Assembly (NCBI GenBank): GCA_019414465.1
Contig: DXLY01000049.1
Span: 1 to 11,497, forward strand
DNA from: Collinsella sp.
GTDB lineage: Bacteria > Actinomycetota > Coriobacteriia > Coriobacteriales > Coriobacteriaceae
Length of the DNA: 11,497 bases
Reading direction: 5' to 3'
Position 1 is the first letter of the stretch. The number at the start of each line of letters is the position of its first letter. The notes beneath the pieces were generated by a model. The model was given only the letters and a program-made list of their open reading frames with translations. It was not told where the DNA came from and ran no database searches. Positions 5,595-11,497 of the stretch are shown here, piece by piece. A program made the position numbers and the translations under genes.

Positions 5595-7013
5595 ATGACC
5601 CTCATCACTTCGTACCACGTTCCCGGCCTGTATGTCGAGGACCACAGCATCGATGTCCCTCTTGACTGGCGCGGCCTTGAGCCAATGCTTTTGGCCGTCG
5701 GCAGCACCATGCGCCGCGGCGCCATGCCGGCGCCCATCGCCGGCGCGCCCGAGAGCATCAAGCTTTTCTACCGTGTGGTTTGCGCGCCCGACCGCATCAA
5801 CGACGATCTGCCACTGCTCCTGTTTTTGCAGGGCGGCCCCGGCGGCGAAAGCCCGCGTCCGCTGTCGCCCACAAGCGATGGCTGGATCGAGGAGGCCGTC
5901 AAGCACTTCCGCGTGGTCCTTCCCGACCAGCGCGGCACCGGACGCAGTAGCTGCGTGGACGGACGCACGATCAAGGCACTGGGTGATCGCGCAACGGCCG
6001 CCGGCGCCGATACAGCACGCTCGCAGGCCGACTTCCTCAAGCGCCATCTTGCCAGCTCCATCGTGCGCGATTTTGAGTACCTGCGCCTGGTGGGCTTTGG
6101 CGGCAAGCCCTGGGTCACACTGGGGCAGAGCTACGGCGGCTTTTTGACGTTGAGCTATCTGTCGCTCTTCCCCGAGGGCGTGGCGGCAAGCTTTACCTGC
6201 GGCGGCATTCCGCACGTGCCGGCGAGCGCCAGCGAGGTCTACGCGCACACCTTCCCACGCATGGCAGCCAAGACGCAGCAGTATTACGACCGCTACCCCG
6301 CCGACGTCGAGCGCGTGGCGGCCCTGGCAGATGCCCTCGAGGAGCAAAAGCCCGTGTTGCTCGACGGCTCGCCGATGACGGTCGAGCGCCTACAGCTCAT
6401 GGGCAGCGACTTTGGCATGAAGCCGAGCTTTGAGCGCATACATTGGACTATCGATCACGCTTTTGTTACTGGCGACGGTACGCTGAGCTGCGGCTCCTCG
6501 GTATCCGACAGCTTTTTGATGCGCGCCTTCGAGCGCACCAACACACGCACGAACCCGCTGTACTGGACACTGCAGGAGTTTATCTACGCCGACGGCGACA
6601 CCATGCCCATTCGCTGGGCCGCAGCAGAGGAGAAGGCCCATCGTGCCGAGTTCGACACACTCGCGCGCCCGCTCATGTTTACCGGCGAGGCCATGTTCCC
6701 GTGGATGTTCGAGCAGATGCCCGAGCTCAAGCCCTTCAAGCCCGCCATGGACCTGCTGATGGAAGACACCAGCTGGGACAAGATCTACGACCCGCAGCGA
6801 CTGGCGTGCAACGAGGTGCCCCTGCAGGCCGCGGTGTATTTCGACGACATGTACGTGGATTCGGGCCTGCAGCTTGATACGCTCAGCCGCGTGGGCAACT
6901 CGCATGCCTGGGTGACCAACGAGTTCGAGCACGACGGCCTGCACGGCAGCGTGGTATTCAAGCACCTCTTCGACGAGGCCCTCAACCGCGGAGACCTGCG
7001 CCGAATCTTCTAG
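5595..7013 (+). CDS. Prolyl aminopeptidase-like alpha/beta hydrolase (peptidase family S33)
   Basis: The 472-residue protein has the alpha/beta-hydrolase order of prolyl aminopeptidases. LFLQGGPGGESP (about 77-87) forms the oxyanion-hole loop, DQRGTGRSS (111-119) follows, then the nucleophile elbow GQSYGG with Ser179. A likely acid lies in YFDDMYVDSG (Asp417, Asp418 or Asp422), and the catalytic His is probably His450 in EHDGLHGS. Such enzymes remove N-terminal proline from peptides in the cytoplasm; no signal peptide is seen. The length matches the larger S33 subgroup, with a long helical cap (about 200-400). I chose 5595 over the upstream ATG at 5514: GGAAG precedes it at good spacing, the extra 27 residues look non-conserved, and a candidate -10 lies inside them. 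It sits between proA and proB on the opposite strand, which fits a role in proline supply. Activity on other substrates is possible. Confidence 0.86.
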   Translation: MTLITSYHVPGLYVEDHSIDVPLDWRGLEPMLLAVGSTMRRGAMPAPIAGAPESIKLFYRVVCAPDRINDDLPLLLFLQGGPGGESPRPLSPTSDGWIEEAVKHFRVVLPDQRGTGRSSCVDGRTIKALGDRATAAGADTARSQADFLKRHLASSIVRDFEYLRLVGFGGKPWVTLGQSYGGFLTLSYLSLFPEGVAASFTCGGIPHVPASASEVYAHTFPRMAAKTQQYYDRYPADVERVAALADALEEQKPVLLDGSPMTVERLQLMGSDFGMKPSFERIHWTIDHAFVTGDGTLSCGSSVSDSFLMRAFERTNTRTNPLYWTLQEFIYADGDTMPIRWAAAEEKAHRAEFDTLARPLMFTGEAMFPWMFEQMPELKPFKPAMDLLMEDTSWDKIYDPQRLACNEVPLQAAVYFDDMYVDSGLQLDTLSRVGNSHAWVTNEFEHDGLHGSVVFKHLFDEALNRGDLRRIF

Positions 7014-7022
7014 CAAAGGAGT

Positions 7023-7067
7023 GTCCCCACCTGCCGGCACAAAAGAAACGTCCCCAGGTGCCGGCAC
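7023..7067. repeat. Direct repeat of an 18-bp GTCCCC...TGCCGGCAC unit, period 27
   Basis: Bases 7023-7040 and 7050-7067 match at 16 of 18 positions. Each starts GTCCCC and ends TGCCGGCAC; the second contains the perfect palindrome GTGCCGGCAC (7058-7067). It lies between the peptidase stop codon and the shared terminator. The GTCCCC and GGTGCC words echo, on the opposite strand, the GGGGACAGGCACC loop region of the terminators at 3432 and 4141. Confidence 0.75.
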
Positions 7068-7070
7068 GAG

Positions 7071-7110
7071 AAAGACAGCGCTGCGGGAAACGATCCGCAG
7101 CGCTGTCTTT
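7071..7110. terminator. Bidirectional terminator between the peptidase gene and proB
   Basis: A perfect 16-bp stem (7071-7086 with 7095-7110) has an 8-base loop. The stem is AAAGACAGCGCTGCGG and its complement, so T-rich tracts flank both sides. It sits two bases beyond the proB stop and 57 bases past the peptidase stop, where convergent transcripts meet. Confidence 0.92.
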
Positions 7111-7112
7111 CT

Positions 7113-8240
7113 TTATGCAAATACGATCAAGTTATCCCTGTGTATCGCCGGCTTCTCGGCCAGGTTAGCGAGCAGGCGGTTGCTGGCGATCTGGTCCTGG
7201 CGGCGACCGGCAGCAAGTTCCAGCACGTCCGAATCGGCCTCGGCGATACCGCGGGCGACAACCATACCGCTCGGGTCGCACACGTCGAGCACATCGCCCT
7301 CGGCAAACTGGCCATCGACCTCGCGAATACCCACCGCAAGCAGGGAAGAGCCACGGCTGACCAGCGCCTTCGCAGCACCATCATCGACCGTCACCGAGCC
7401 ATGCGCCTTGTCGCCCAGTGCGATCCACAGCTTGCGGGGTGCGATGTCCAGACGCTCCGCCGGCGGATCGAACAGCGTGCCCACGCTCTCGCCGCGGGCG
7501 AGGCGCACGAGCGCATCGGGCTCCTCGCCCGAGCAAATCACGCTCTGAATGCCCGCCGTCATCAGGATGCGGCTCGCGCGAATCTTGGTAATCATGCCGC
7601 CCGTGCCCACCGATGTGGAAGAATCGCCCGCCGAGGCAATAATCTTGGCATCGATCTTATGCACGACAGGAACAAACTCGGCCGTGGGGTCCTCATGCGG
7701 ATTGGCAGTATAGAGGCCATCGATGTCCGAGAGCGTCACGCACAGATCGGCAGAAACCAGGCAGCTCACAAGCGCCGCCAGTGTGTCGTTGTCGCCGAAC
7801 TTGATCTCATCGACGGTAACGGTATCGTTCTCGTTGACGACCGGCACCACGCCAAGCTTCACCAGGCGCAGCAGGGCGTCGCGCGCGTGCAGGTAGGACG
7901 TACGGCGCGCCGTGTCGTGACGCGTGAGCAGCACGAGCGAGGTGAGCAGGTCGCGCGCATGAAACTCCTCGTCGTAGGCCGACGAGATAATGCACTGGCC
8001 GGCCGAAGCGCAGGCCTGCAGGCTCGGCAGGTCGCCGACCGGCTTACGGTCGAAGCCCAGCACGGGATAGCCACAGGCGATAGCGCCCGAGCTCACCACG
8101 ACCAGACGCCAGCCGAGCTTGCGCAGCGCTGCGGCCTGATCGGCAAGCCCGCCGATAAAGGCGCGGTTGACCTTGCCGTCGGCGCCCACCACCGTGGACG
8201 AACCGATCTTTACCACCATCGTTTTATAAGAAGTCGTCAT
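7113..8240 (-). CDS. proB: Glutamate 5-kinase with C-terminal PUA domain
   Basis: ProB phosphorylates glutamate with ATP, the first committed and usually proline-inhibited step of proline synthesis. The 375-residue protein shows the amino-acid kinase fold: VVKIGSSTV (9-17), VVVSSGAI (47-54), PVVNENDTV (133-141), FGDNDTLAALV (148-158), SDIDGLYTANP (171-181) and GTGGMITKIRAS (212-223). A PUA domain occupies about 270-350. The start at 8240 is the first possible one, since an in-frame TGA lies two codons upstream. A second ATG at 8219 would begin directly at MVVKIGSS. Neither has a recognisable Shine-Dalgarno, which is unusual in this window. The product feeds ProA, encoded 1.6 kb downstream on the same strand. 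Co-transcription with pncB, 80 bases upstream on the same strand, is possible. Confidence 0.97.
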   Translation of the reverse strand: MTTSYKTMVVKIGSSTVVGADGKVNRAFIGGLADQAAALRKLGWRLVVVSSGAIACGYPVLGFDRKPVGDLPSLQACASAGQCIISSAYDEEFHARDLLTSLVLLTRHDTARRTSYLHARDALLRLVKLGVVPVVNENDTVTVDEIKFGDNDTLAALVSCLVSADLCVTLSDIDGLYTANPHEDPTAEFVPVVHKIDAKIIASAGDSSTSVGTGGMITKIRASRILMTAGIQSVICSGEEPDALVRLARGESVGTLFDPPAERLDIAPRKLWIALGDKAHGSVTVDDGAAKALVSRGSSLLAVGIREVDGQFAEGDVLDVCDPSGMVVARGIAEADSDVLELAAGRRQDQIASNRLLANLAEKPAIHRDNLIVFA

Positions 8241-8263
8241 ACGTCAAACCAATCGACTGTTCA

Positions 8264-8287
8264 GCGAACGGGCGAACGGGCGAGCGA
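8264..8287. repeat. Short tandem octamer in the proB leader
   Basis: GCGAACGG occurs twice in tandem (8264-8271, 8272-8279), followed by a degenerate third unit GCGAGCGA (8280-8287). It lies 24 bases upstream of the proB start codon, where a promoter or translation signal would be expected. Confidence 0.75.
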
Positions 8288-8288
8288 G

Positions 8289-8327
8289 AAAATGATACGT
8301 TTTCCTCCGTCGCATGCGGATCATTTT
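8289..8327 (-). terminator. Weak hairpin spanning the pncB stop codon
   Basis: AAAATGAT (8289-8296) pairs with ATCATTTT (8320-8327), and CCG (8307-8309) with CGG (8317-8319) inside it, leaving a 10-base one-sided bulge. The stem includes the pncB TGA (8323-8321) and is followed on the minus strand by only a few T. It may attenuate read-through from pncB into proB. It is much weaker than the other terminators in the window. Confidence 0.3.
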
Positions 8328-9826
8328 GCCCAGGGGAAAGCCGAGGCCGCGGCCATATTCTTGCGCACGAGCTCGTCGCGCACCTGGGCCAGGCCCTGTT
8401 CCATACCCACCACGTAGGTCTGCGGATACAGGAAGCGCTTGAAAGCCGCATCCAGATGATCGAGCGCCCAAACACAGCGCTCGCGCGCGTCCTGGATGCT
8501 CTCACGCGGAGCCACCGCACTGCCGTCGCGCACGATCGGCACCAACAGCTCACGATACTCAAGTTCGGACACGTCGGTCACCAGGGCGGCATCATTCACG
8601 GCCACGAGGGTATTGCCGCGCGCGGCGCCCTCCCCCGCCAGATGGTCCTCGTCGTAGATCATGTCGCAGACCGGGCCGCCAAAGCCGTCGTAATAACGGC
8701 GCACGCGCTGCACGCCCGGGATCGTGCGCTTATAGGGCTGCTCGGAGAGCTTGACCACCGGCGTCCACGGGTCGGCCTCGTTCGCACGGCGGGCGGAAAG
8801 CTTGTACACGCCGCCCAGCGCCGGCTGGTCGTAGCAGGTCGCGAGCTTGGTACCCACGCCAAAGCTATCGATGGGCGCGCCCTGGTCGAGCAGCGACTGA
8901 ATCGTGTACTCGTCCAGGTCGTTGGACACCGAGATACCCACATAGGGCAGGCCCTCGGCATCAAAACGGCCGCGAACATACTTGGAGAGCTTGGCGAGGT
9001 CGCCCGAGTCAATGCGAATAGCCGACAGGCGCTCGCCCGCCGCCTCCATCTCCTTGGCGACCGTAATGGCATGCTCGCAGCCCTCGCGCACGTCATAGGT
9101 GTCGATGAGCAGCGTACAGTTCTTGGGGCTCGACTTGGCAAAGGCGCGGAAGGCCTCGAGCTCGGAATCGAAGCTCATCACCCAGCTGTGCGCATGCGTG
9201 CCAAAGACGGGAATACCGTAGCGGCGCCCGGCGAGTACATTGGACGTAGAGGAGCAGCCGGCGACGTAGCTCGCGCGCGCAACGGCCAGGCCGCCATCGG
9301 GACCCTGGGCTCGGCGCAGGCCAAACTCCGCCACGGGGCGACCGTCGGCGGCGAGCACCACGCGCGCCGTCTTGGTGGCGACAAGCGTCTGGAACCCGAC
9401 GATGTTGAGCAGTGCCGTCTCGAGCAGCTGGCACTCCAGCGCGGGGCCGGTGACGCGCACCATGGGCTCGCGCGGAAAGACGAGCTCGCCCTCGGGCACG
9501 GCGTCGATGTTTACATGCGCACGAAAATCGCGCAGGTAGTCGAGGAATCCAGGCTTGAACATCGCGCCGCCGGCAGGGGCCTCAAGCGATGCGAGGTAGT
9601 CGATGTCCTCGGGCGTAAAGCGCAGATTCTCGACCAGCTCGGGCAGTTCGGCGGTGCCGCACATGACGGCATAGGCGCTGCCAAAAGGATGGTCGCGGTA
9701 AAACGCGGTAAAACAACCCTGCTCATTGGCCTTGCCGCTCTCCCACAGGCCCTGGGCCATAGTGAGCTCGTACAGATCGGTGAGCATTGCGATGTCGGTG
9801 GGATGAGAGATGTCGGTCAAAGCCAT
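8321..9826 (-). CDS. pncB: Nicotinate phosphoribosyltransferase
   Basis: PncB joins nicotinate to PRPP, with ATP hydrolysis, to make nicotinate mononucleotide in the Preiss-Handler route to NAD. The 501-residue product begins MALTDISHPTDIAMLTDLYELTMAQG, the typical N-terminus in which TDLYELTM is highly conserved. It carries EFGLRRAQGPDGG (167-179), GTHAHSW (209-215, with His211 and His213 around the active site), RIDSGDL (271-277) and FGVGTKL (322-328). The length fits the Gram-positive-type enzyme rather than the shorter enterobacterial form. The start at 9826 was preferred over the in-frame ATG at 9883, because GAAAGG precedes it at suitable spacing and the family N-terminus begins there. 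It lies 84 bases downstream of the membrane-protein gene and 80 bases upstream of proB, all on one strand, so read-through transcription is plausible. Confidence 0.96.
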   Translation of the reverse strand: MALTDISHPTDIAMLTDLYELTMAQGLWESGKANEQGCFTAFYRDHPFGSAYAVMCGTAELPELVENLRFTPEDIDYLASLEAPAGGAMFKPGFLDYLRDFRAHVNIDAVPEGELVFPREPMVRVTGPALECQLLETALLNIVGFQTLVATKTARVVLAADGRPVAEFGLRRAQGPDGGLAVARASYVAGCSSTSNVLAGRRYGIPVFGTHAHSWVMSFDSELEAFRAFAKSSPKNCTLLIDTYDVREGCEHAITVAKEMEAAGERLSAIRIDSGDLAKLSKYVRGRFDAEGLPYVGISVSNDLDEYTIQSLLDQGAPIDSFGVGTKLATCYDQPALGGVYKLSARRANEADPWTPVVKLSEQPYKRTIPGVQRVRRYYDGFGGPVCDMIYDEDHLAGEGAARGNTLVAVNDAALVTDVSELEYRELLVPIVRDGSAVAPRESIQDARERCVWALDHLDAAFKRFLYPQTYVVGMEQGLAQVRDELVRKNMAAASAFPWAK

Positions 9827-9910
9827 GGGGCGACCTTTCGAATGTGTGGTGCAGAATTTGAGGGTTGGACGAGAGCAGAGCATGCGGACATGACGCCCGA
9901 TGCAAATCGG

Positions 9911-10369
9911 TTAGAGCAGGCCCATGCTGGTCAGGATCGTGTAGCCCATAAAGATGACAAACGCGATGAGGGCAAGGACAATGATGATTTTTTGAGCCGG
10001 CGCCATGCCAGGGATCTCGTTCTCGCCCGTAGGCTCCTTGGAGGTAACCATGCGCTGGGCAAAGGTCATCTCGTCACGGCTCGACTTGGGCTCGACGGAC
10101 TTGGGACGAGCGGCCTTTTTAGGCTGAGGCTTGGGCGCGGCAGGTGCAGGCTTCGCGGCAGCGGGCTTGGGTGCGGGCGCGGGCTTGCGCTCGGATGCGG
10201 CGTTCGCGGCGACCTCCTCGGCCTTCGCACGCTCGGCGCGCAGGGCGGCCAGCTCCTCACGCTCGCGACGAGCCTTTTCCTGCTCCTCGCGGCGGGCCTT
10301 CTCAGCGCGGAGCTCTTCCAACTCGGCGCGCTCCTCGTCAGACAATGGTTGGGACTCAAGCTCGGCCAT
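9911..10369 (-). CDS. Predicted tail-anchored membrane protein with charged coiled coil, function unknown
   Basis: I do not recognise this 152-residue protein. Residues about 11-58 are an unbroken, highly charged Glu/Arg/Ala helix (DEERAELEELRAEKARREEQ and onward) likely to form a coiled coil. Residues about 60-92 are a Pro/Ala/Lys-rich linker. Residues about 126-149 form one hydrophobic segment (IIIVLALIAFVIFMGYTIL) that ends three residues from the C-terminus. With no signal peptide, the layout predicts a C-terminally anchored protein with its rod in the cytoplasm. The conserved-looking patch EMTFAQRMVTSKEPTGENEI (100-119) between linker and membrane segment is the best handle for finding relatives. 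AAAGGG lies seven bases before the ATG. The tRNA-Ala terminator ends only about 20 bases upstream, so the source of its transcript is unclear. The opposite strand also has a long open frame, rejected as a compositional artefact. Confidence 0.78.
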   Translation of the reverse strand: MAELESQPLSDEERAELEELRAEKARREEQEKARREREELAALRAERAKAEEVAANAASERKPAPAPKPAAAKPAPAAPKPQPKKAARPKSVEPKSSRDEMTFAQRMVTSKEPTGENEIPGMAPAQKIIIVLALIAFVIFMGYTILTSMGLL

Positions 10370-10392
10370 AGTTCAGCCCTTTCTTTTAAAAA

Positions 10393-10419
10393 AAGCCGCC
10401 GACACAATGTCAGCGGCTT
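10393..10419 (-). terminator. Intrinsic terminator after tRNA-Ala
   Basis: A 12-bp stem (10393-10404 with 10408-10419, one G-T wobble) encloses a 3-base loop and is followed on the minus strand by a T run (complement of 10388-10394). It lies 14 bases beyond the tRNA 3' end and only 23 bases before the ATG of the membrane-protein gene. Confidence 0.9.
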
Positions 10420-10433
10420 ATCAAATCCAAGGG

Positions 10434-10506
10434 TGGAGACGAAGGGAGTCGAACCCTCGGCCTCTGCCATGCGACGGCAGCGCTCTCCCAACTGAGCTAC
10501 GTCCCC
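10434..10506 (-). tRNA. tRNA-Ala, anticodon CGC
   Basis: The minus strand folds into a full cloverleaf of 73 bases: acceptor GGGGACG with CGTCTCC, D-arm GCTC/GAGC, anticodon stem CTGCC/GGCAG around the loop GTCGCAT, a 5-base variable loop, and T-arm with TTCGACT. The anticodon at loop positions 34-36 is CGC, which reads the alanine codon GCG. The discriminator base is A, and the 3' CCA is not encoded (ACCC follows), so the tail must be added enzymatically. A consensus promoter lies upstream and a terminator downstream. Confidence 0.97.
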
Positions 10507-10519
10507 AGGACAAGTTGAT

Positions 10520-10547
10520 ATTTTACCTACGGCTCGTCAACTGTCAA
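10520..10547 (-). promoter_or_regulatory. Strong promoter of tRNA-Ala
   Basis: On the minus strand a perfect -35, TTGACA (10547-10542), and a near-perfect -10, TAAAAT (10525-10520), are 16 bases apart. The transcript would start about 6-8 bases before the mature tRNA 5' end at 10506. It is the best consensus match in the window, as expected for a stable RNA gene. Confidence 0.85.
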
Positions 10548-10567
10548 CGCCCAATACCCAGTCTTTT

Positions 10568-10636
10568 TGGGACGGGGCTATTTTGACTACTTTTCGAGCA
10601 GGCAATCCTCTCGATGATTTTTTAATCCCCGTCCCA
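10568..10636. repeat. 69-bp element bounded by TGGGACGGGG inverted arms
   Basis: TGGGACGGGG (10568-10577) and its exact reverse complement (10627-10636) bound the element. Inside, CGAGCAGG and CCTCTCG form a second stem with one bulged base and the loop CAAT. The rest of the interior is AT-rich, with runs of T and A. It lies between the radical-SAM stop codon and the tRNA promoter. Neither side has the T run of a normal terminator. It may be a dispersed intergenic repeat or a factor-independent transcript end of unusual shape. Confidence 0.72.
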
Positions 10637-10657
10637 GAAACATCATCCGCGTGCGCA

Positions 10658-11497
10658 CTACTTTGCGCTGGTAAGGACGCCGGTGGTGTCAAACGCTGGG
10701 GTGAAGCTCTCGTCTACCGCGCCGCCCTCTTGCCAGAACATCGTTGTAAAGCCCAGGTCGTCGGCATGGCCGAGCACCTGCTCGTACTCATCGCGCGTCA
10801 CGGCTCGTGCCAGGTCGCCGCCCTGCTCGCGCATGAGCGCATTGGGCGTGTACTGGTTCATGACCGAGATCGGCACATCGCCCACCGTCTGCCACACCAG
10901 GTCCAGCACGCGACACGAATCGTCCGCATGCCCCGGCAGCACCAGGTGACGCACGATCATGCCGCGCTTCATGAGCCCGTCATCGTCCACCAGCTCTCCC
11001 CCGCGGCACTCAATCTCGCGCGCCATTTGCGCCAGGCCCGACACGGCCACACGCGGGTAGTCCTTAATGTGGGAGAGCGACTGTGCAAGCCCCGCATCGG
11101 CATATTTAAAGTCGGTAAGCCACACGTCGACCAGATCGCCGAGCGCCGCCACGGCACTCGCGCGCTCATAACCGCTCGTGTTGTAGACGATCGGGATGAC
11201 CAGTCCGCGTGCCCGTGCCGCGGAAATCGAAGCCGGCAGCAGGTGCGCGTAGTGTGTCGCCGTCACCAGGTTAATGTTGTTCGCACCCTGGTCCTGCAGC
11301 TCCAACATAATCTCGACCAGGCGCTCGGGCGAAATCTCAAGCCCAAAATTGCCTGTCGAGATCTCGTGGTTCTGGCAATAGATGCATTTGAGCGAGCAGC
11401 CGCTAAAGAAGATCGTGCCAGAACCGGCCTCGCCCGAGATAGGCGGCTCCTCCCACATATGAAGCGCCGCGCGGGCCACCTTGAGCGTGTCGTTAGC
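10658..11497 (-). CDS. Radical SAM protein, PFL-activase-like (COG1313/PflX type), N-terminus outside the window
   Basis: The frame is open through the right edge: six codons (ANDTLK) precede a GTG at 11479, and VARAALHMWEEPPISG is internal family sequence, so the true start lies beyond the window. The visible 279 residues contain GSGTIFFSGCSLKCIYCQNH, with the CxxxCxxC motif that ligates the SAM-bound 4Fe-4S cluster. NLVTATHY and IVYNTSGY follow, positions associated with the radical SAM barrel, then VMNQYTPN near the end. Proteins of this group resemble pyruvate formate-lyase activating enzyme and usually have an upstream Cys-rich segment, which is not visible here. They probably generate a radical on a partner or substrate, but the physiological target is unknown and no partner gene is in the window. 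No standard terminator follows; the 69-bp repeat starts 22 bases beyond the stop. Confidence 0.9.
   Translation of the reverse strand, partial: ANDTLKVARAALHMWEEPPISGEAGSGTIFFSGCSLKCIYCQNHEISTGNFGLEISPERLVEIMLELQDQGANNINLVTATHYAHLLPASISAARARGLVIPIVYNTSGYERASAVAALGDLVDVWLTDFKYADAGLAQSLSHIKDYPRVAVSGLAQMAREIECRGGELVDDDGLMKRGMIVRHLVLPGHADDSCRVLDLVWQTVGDVPISVMNQYTPNALMREQGGDLARAVTRDEYEQVLGHADDLGFTTMFWQEGGAVDESFTPAFDTTGVLTSAK

Noticed and set aside
7140..8417. 425-codon open frame on the plus strand, opposite proB
   Set aside because: An antisense shadow of a clear glutamate 5-kinase, with no start signal and no family motif.
8224..8562. Minus-strand frame ending IGLTYDDFL, resembling the N-terminus of IMP dehydrogenase
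   Set aside because: The frame overlaps pncB out of register, has no start near the motif, and stops immediately after it; the resemblance is coincidental.
8456..10495. 679-codon open frame on the plus strand, opposite pncB and the membrane-protein gene
   Set aside because: It spans two well-supported minus-strand genes, the intergenic gaps and part of the tRNA, and its composition is that of a GC-rich antisense shadow.

Overview
The window reads as chromosomal housekeeping sequence from a high-GC Gram-positive of the Coriobacteriia, most likely Collinsella or a close relative. Three things point there. The genes are GC-rich, while several intergenic gaps are AT-rich. argS is followed on the same strand by what looks like the start of rho, a neighbourhood that recurs in Actinobacteria. 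Several intergenic repeat units also resemble ones I associate with Collinsella genomes; that is recollection and has not been searched. No phage, insertion sequence, integrase or CRISPR array is visible.

Layout from left to right. Positions 1-211 (minus) hold the N-terminus of a probable transcription terminator Rho. A 526-base gap (212-737) follows, with a possible rho promoter, a 28-bp imperfect inverted repeat and the argS terminator. argS (738-2591, minus) and a CarD-family RNA polymerase-binding protein (2934-3419, plus) diverge from a 342-base control region. A small HD-domain protein (3537-4136, plus) is bracketed by two near-identical stem-loop terminators. proA (4196-5482, minus) diverges from a prolyl-aminopeptidase-like hydrolase (5595-7013, plus), which converges on proB (7113-8240, minus). 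pncB (8321-9826, minus), a predicted tail-anchored membrane protein (9911-10369, minus) and tRNA-Ala(CGC) (10434-10506, minus) come next. The window ends inside a radical-SAM activase-like gene (10658-11497, minus).

Functionally, ProB and ProA carry out the two enzymatic steps from glutamate to glutamate semialdehyde in proline synthesis. The hydrolase between them could release proline from peptides, so the three genes plausibly form a proline supply locus. PncB salvages nicotinate into NAD. ArgS and tRNA-Ala serve translation; Rho and the CarD protein act on transcription.

I see no convincing new multi-gene system. The material most worth a second look is intergenic: an inverted repeat whose arms encode the same short peptide, terminators that share even their loops, a 69-bp element bounded by TGGGACGGGG arms, a cluster of TGCATA motifs between argS and the CarD gene, and a terminator lying between tRNA-Ala and the membrane-protein start codon.
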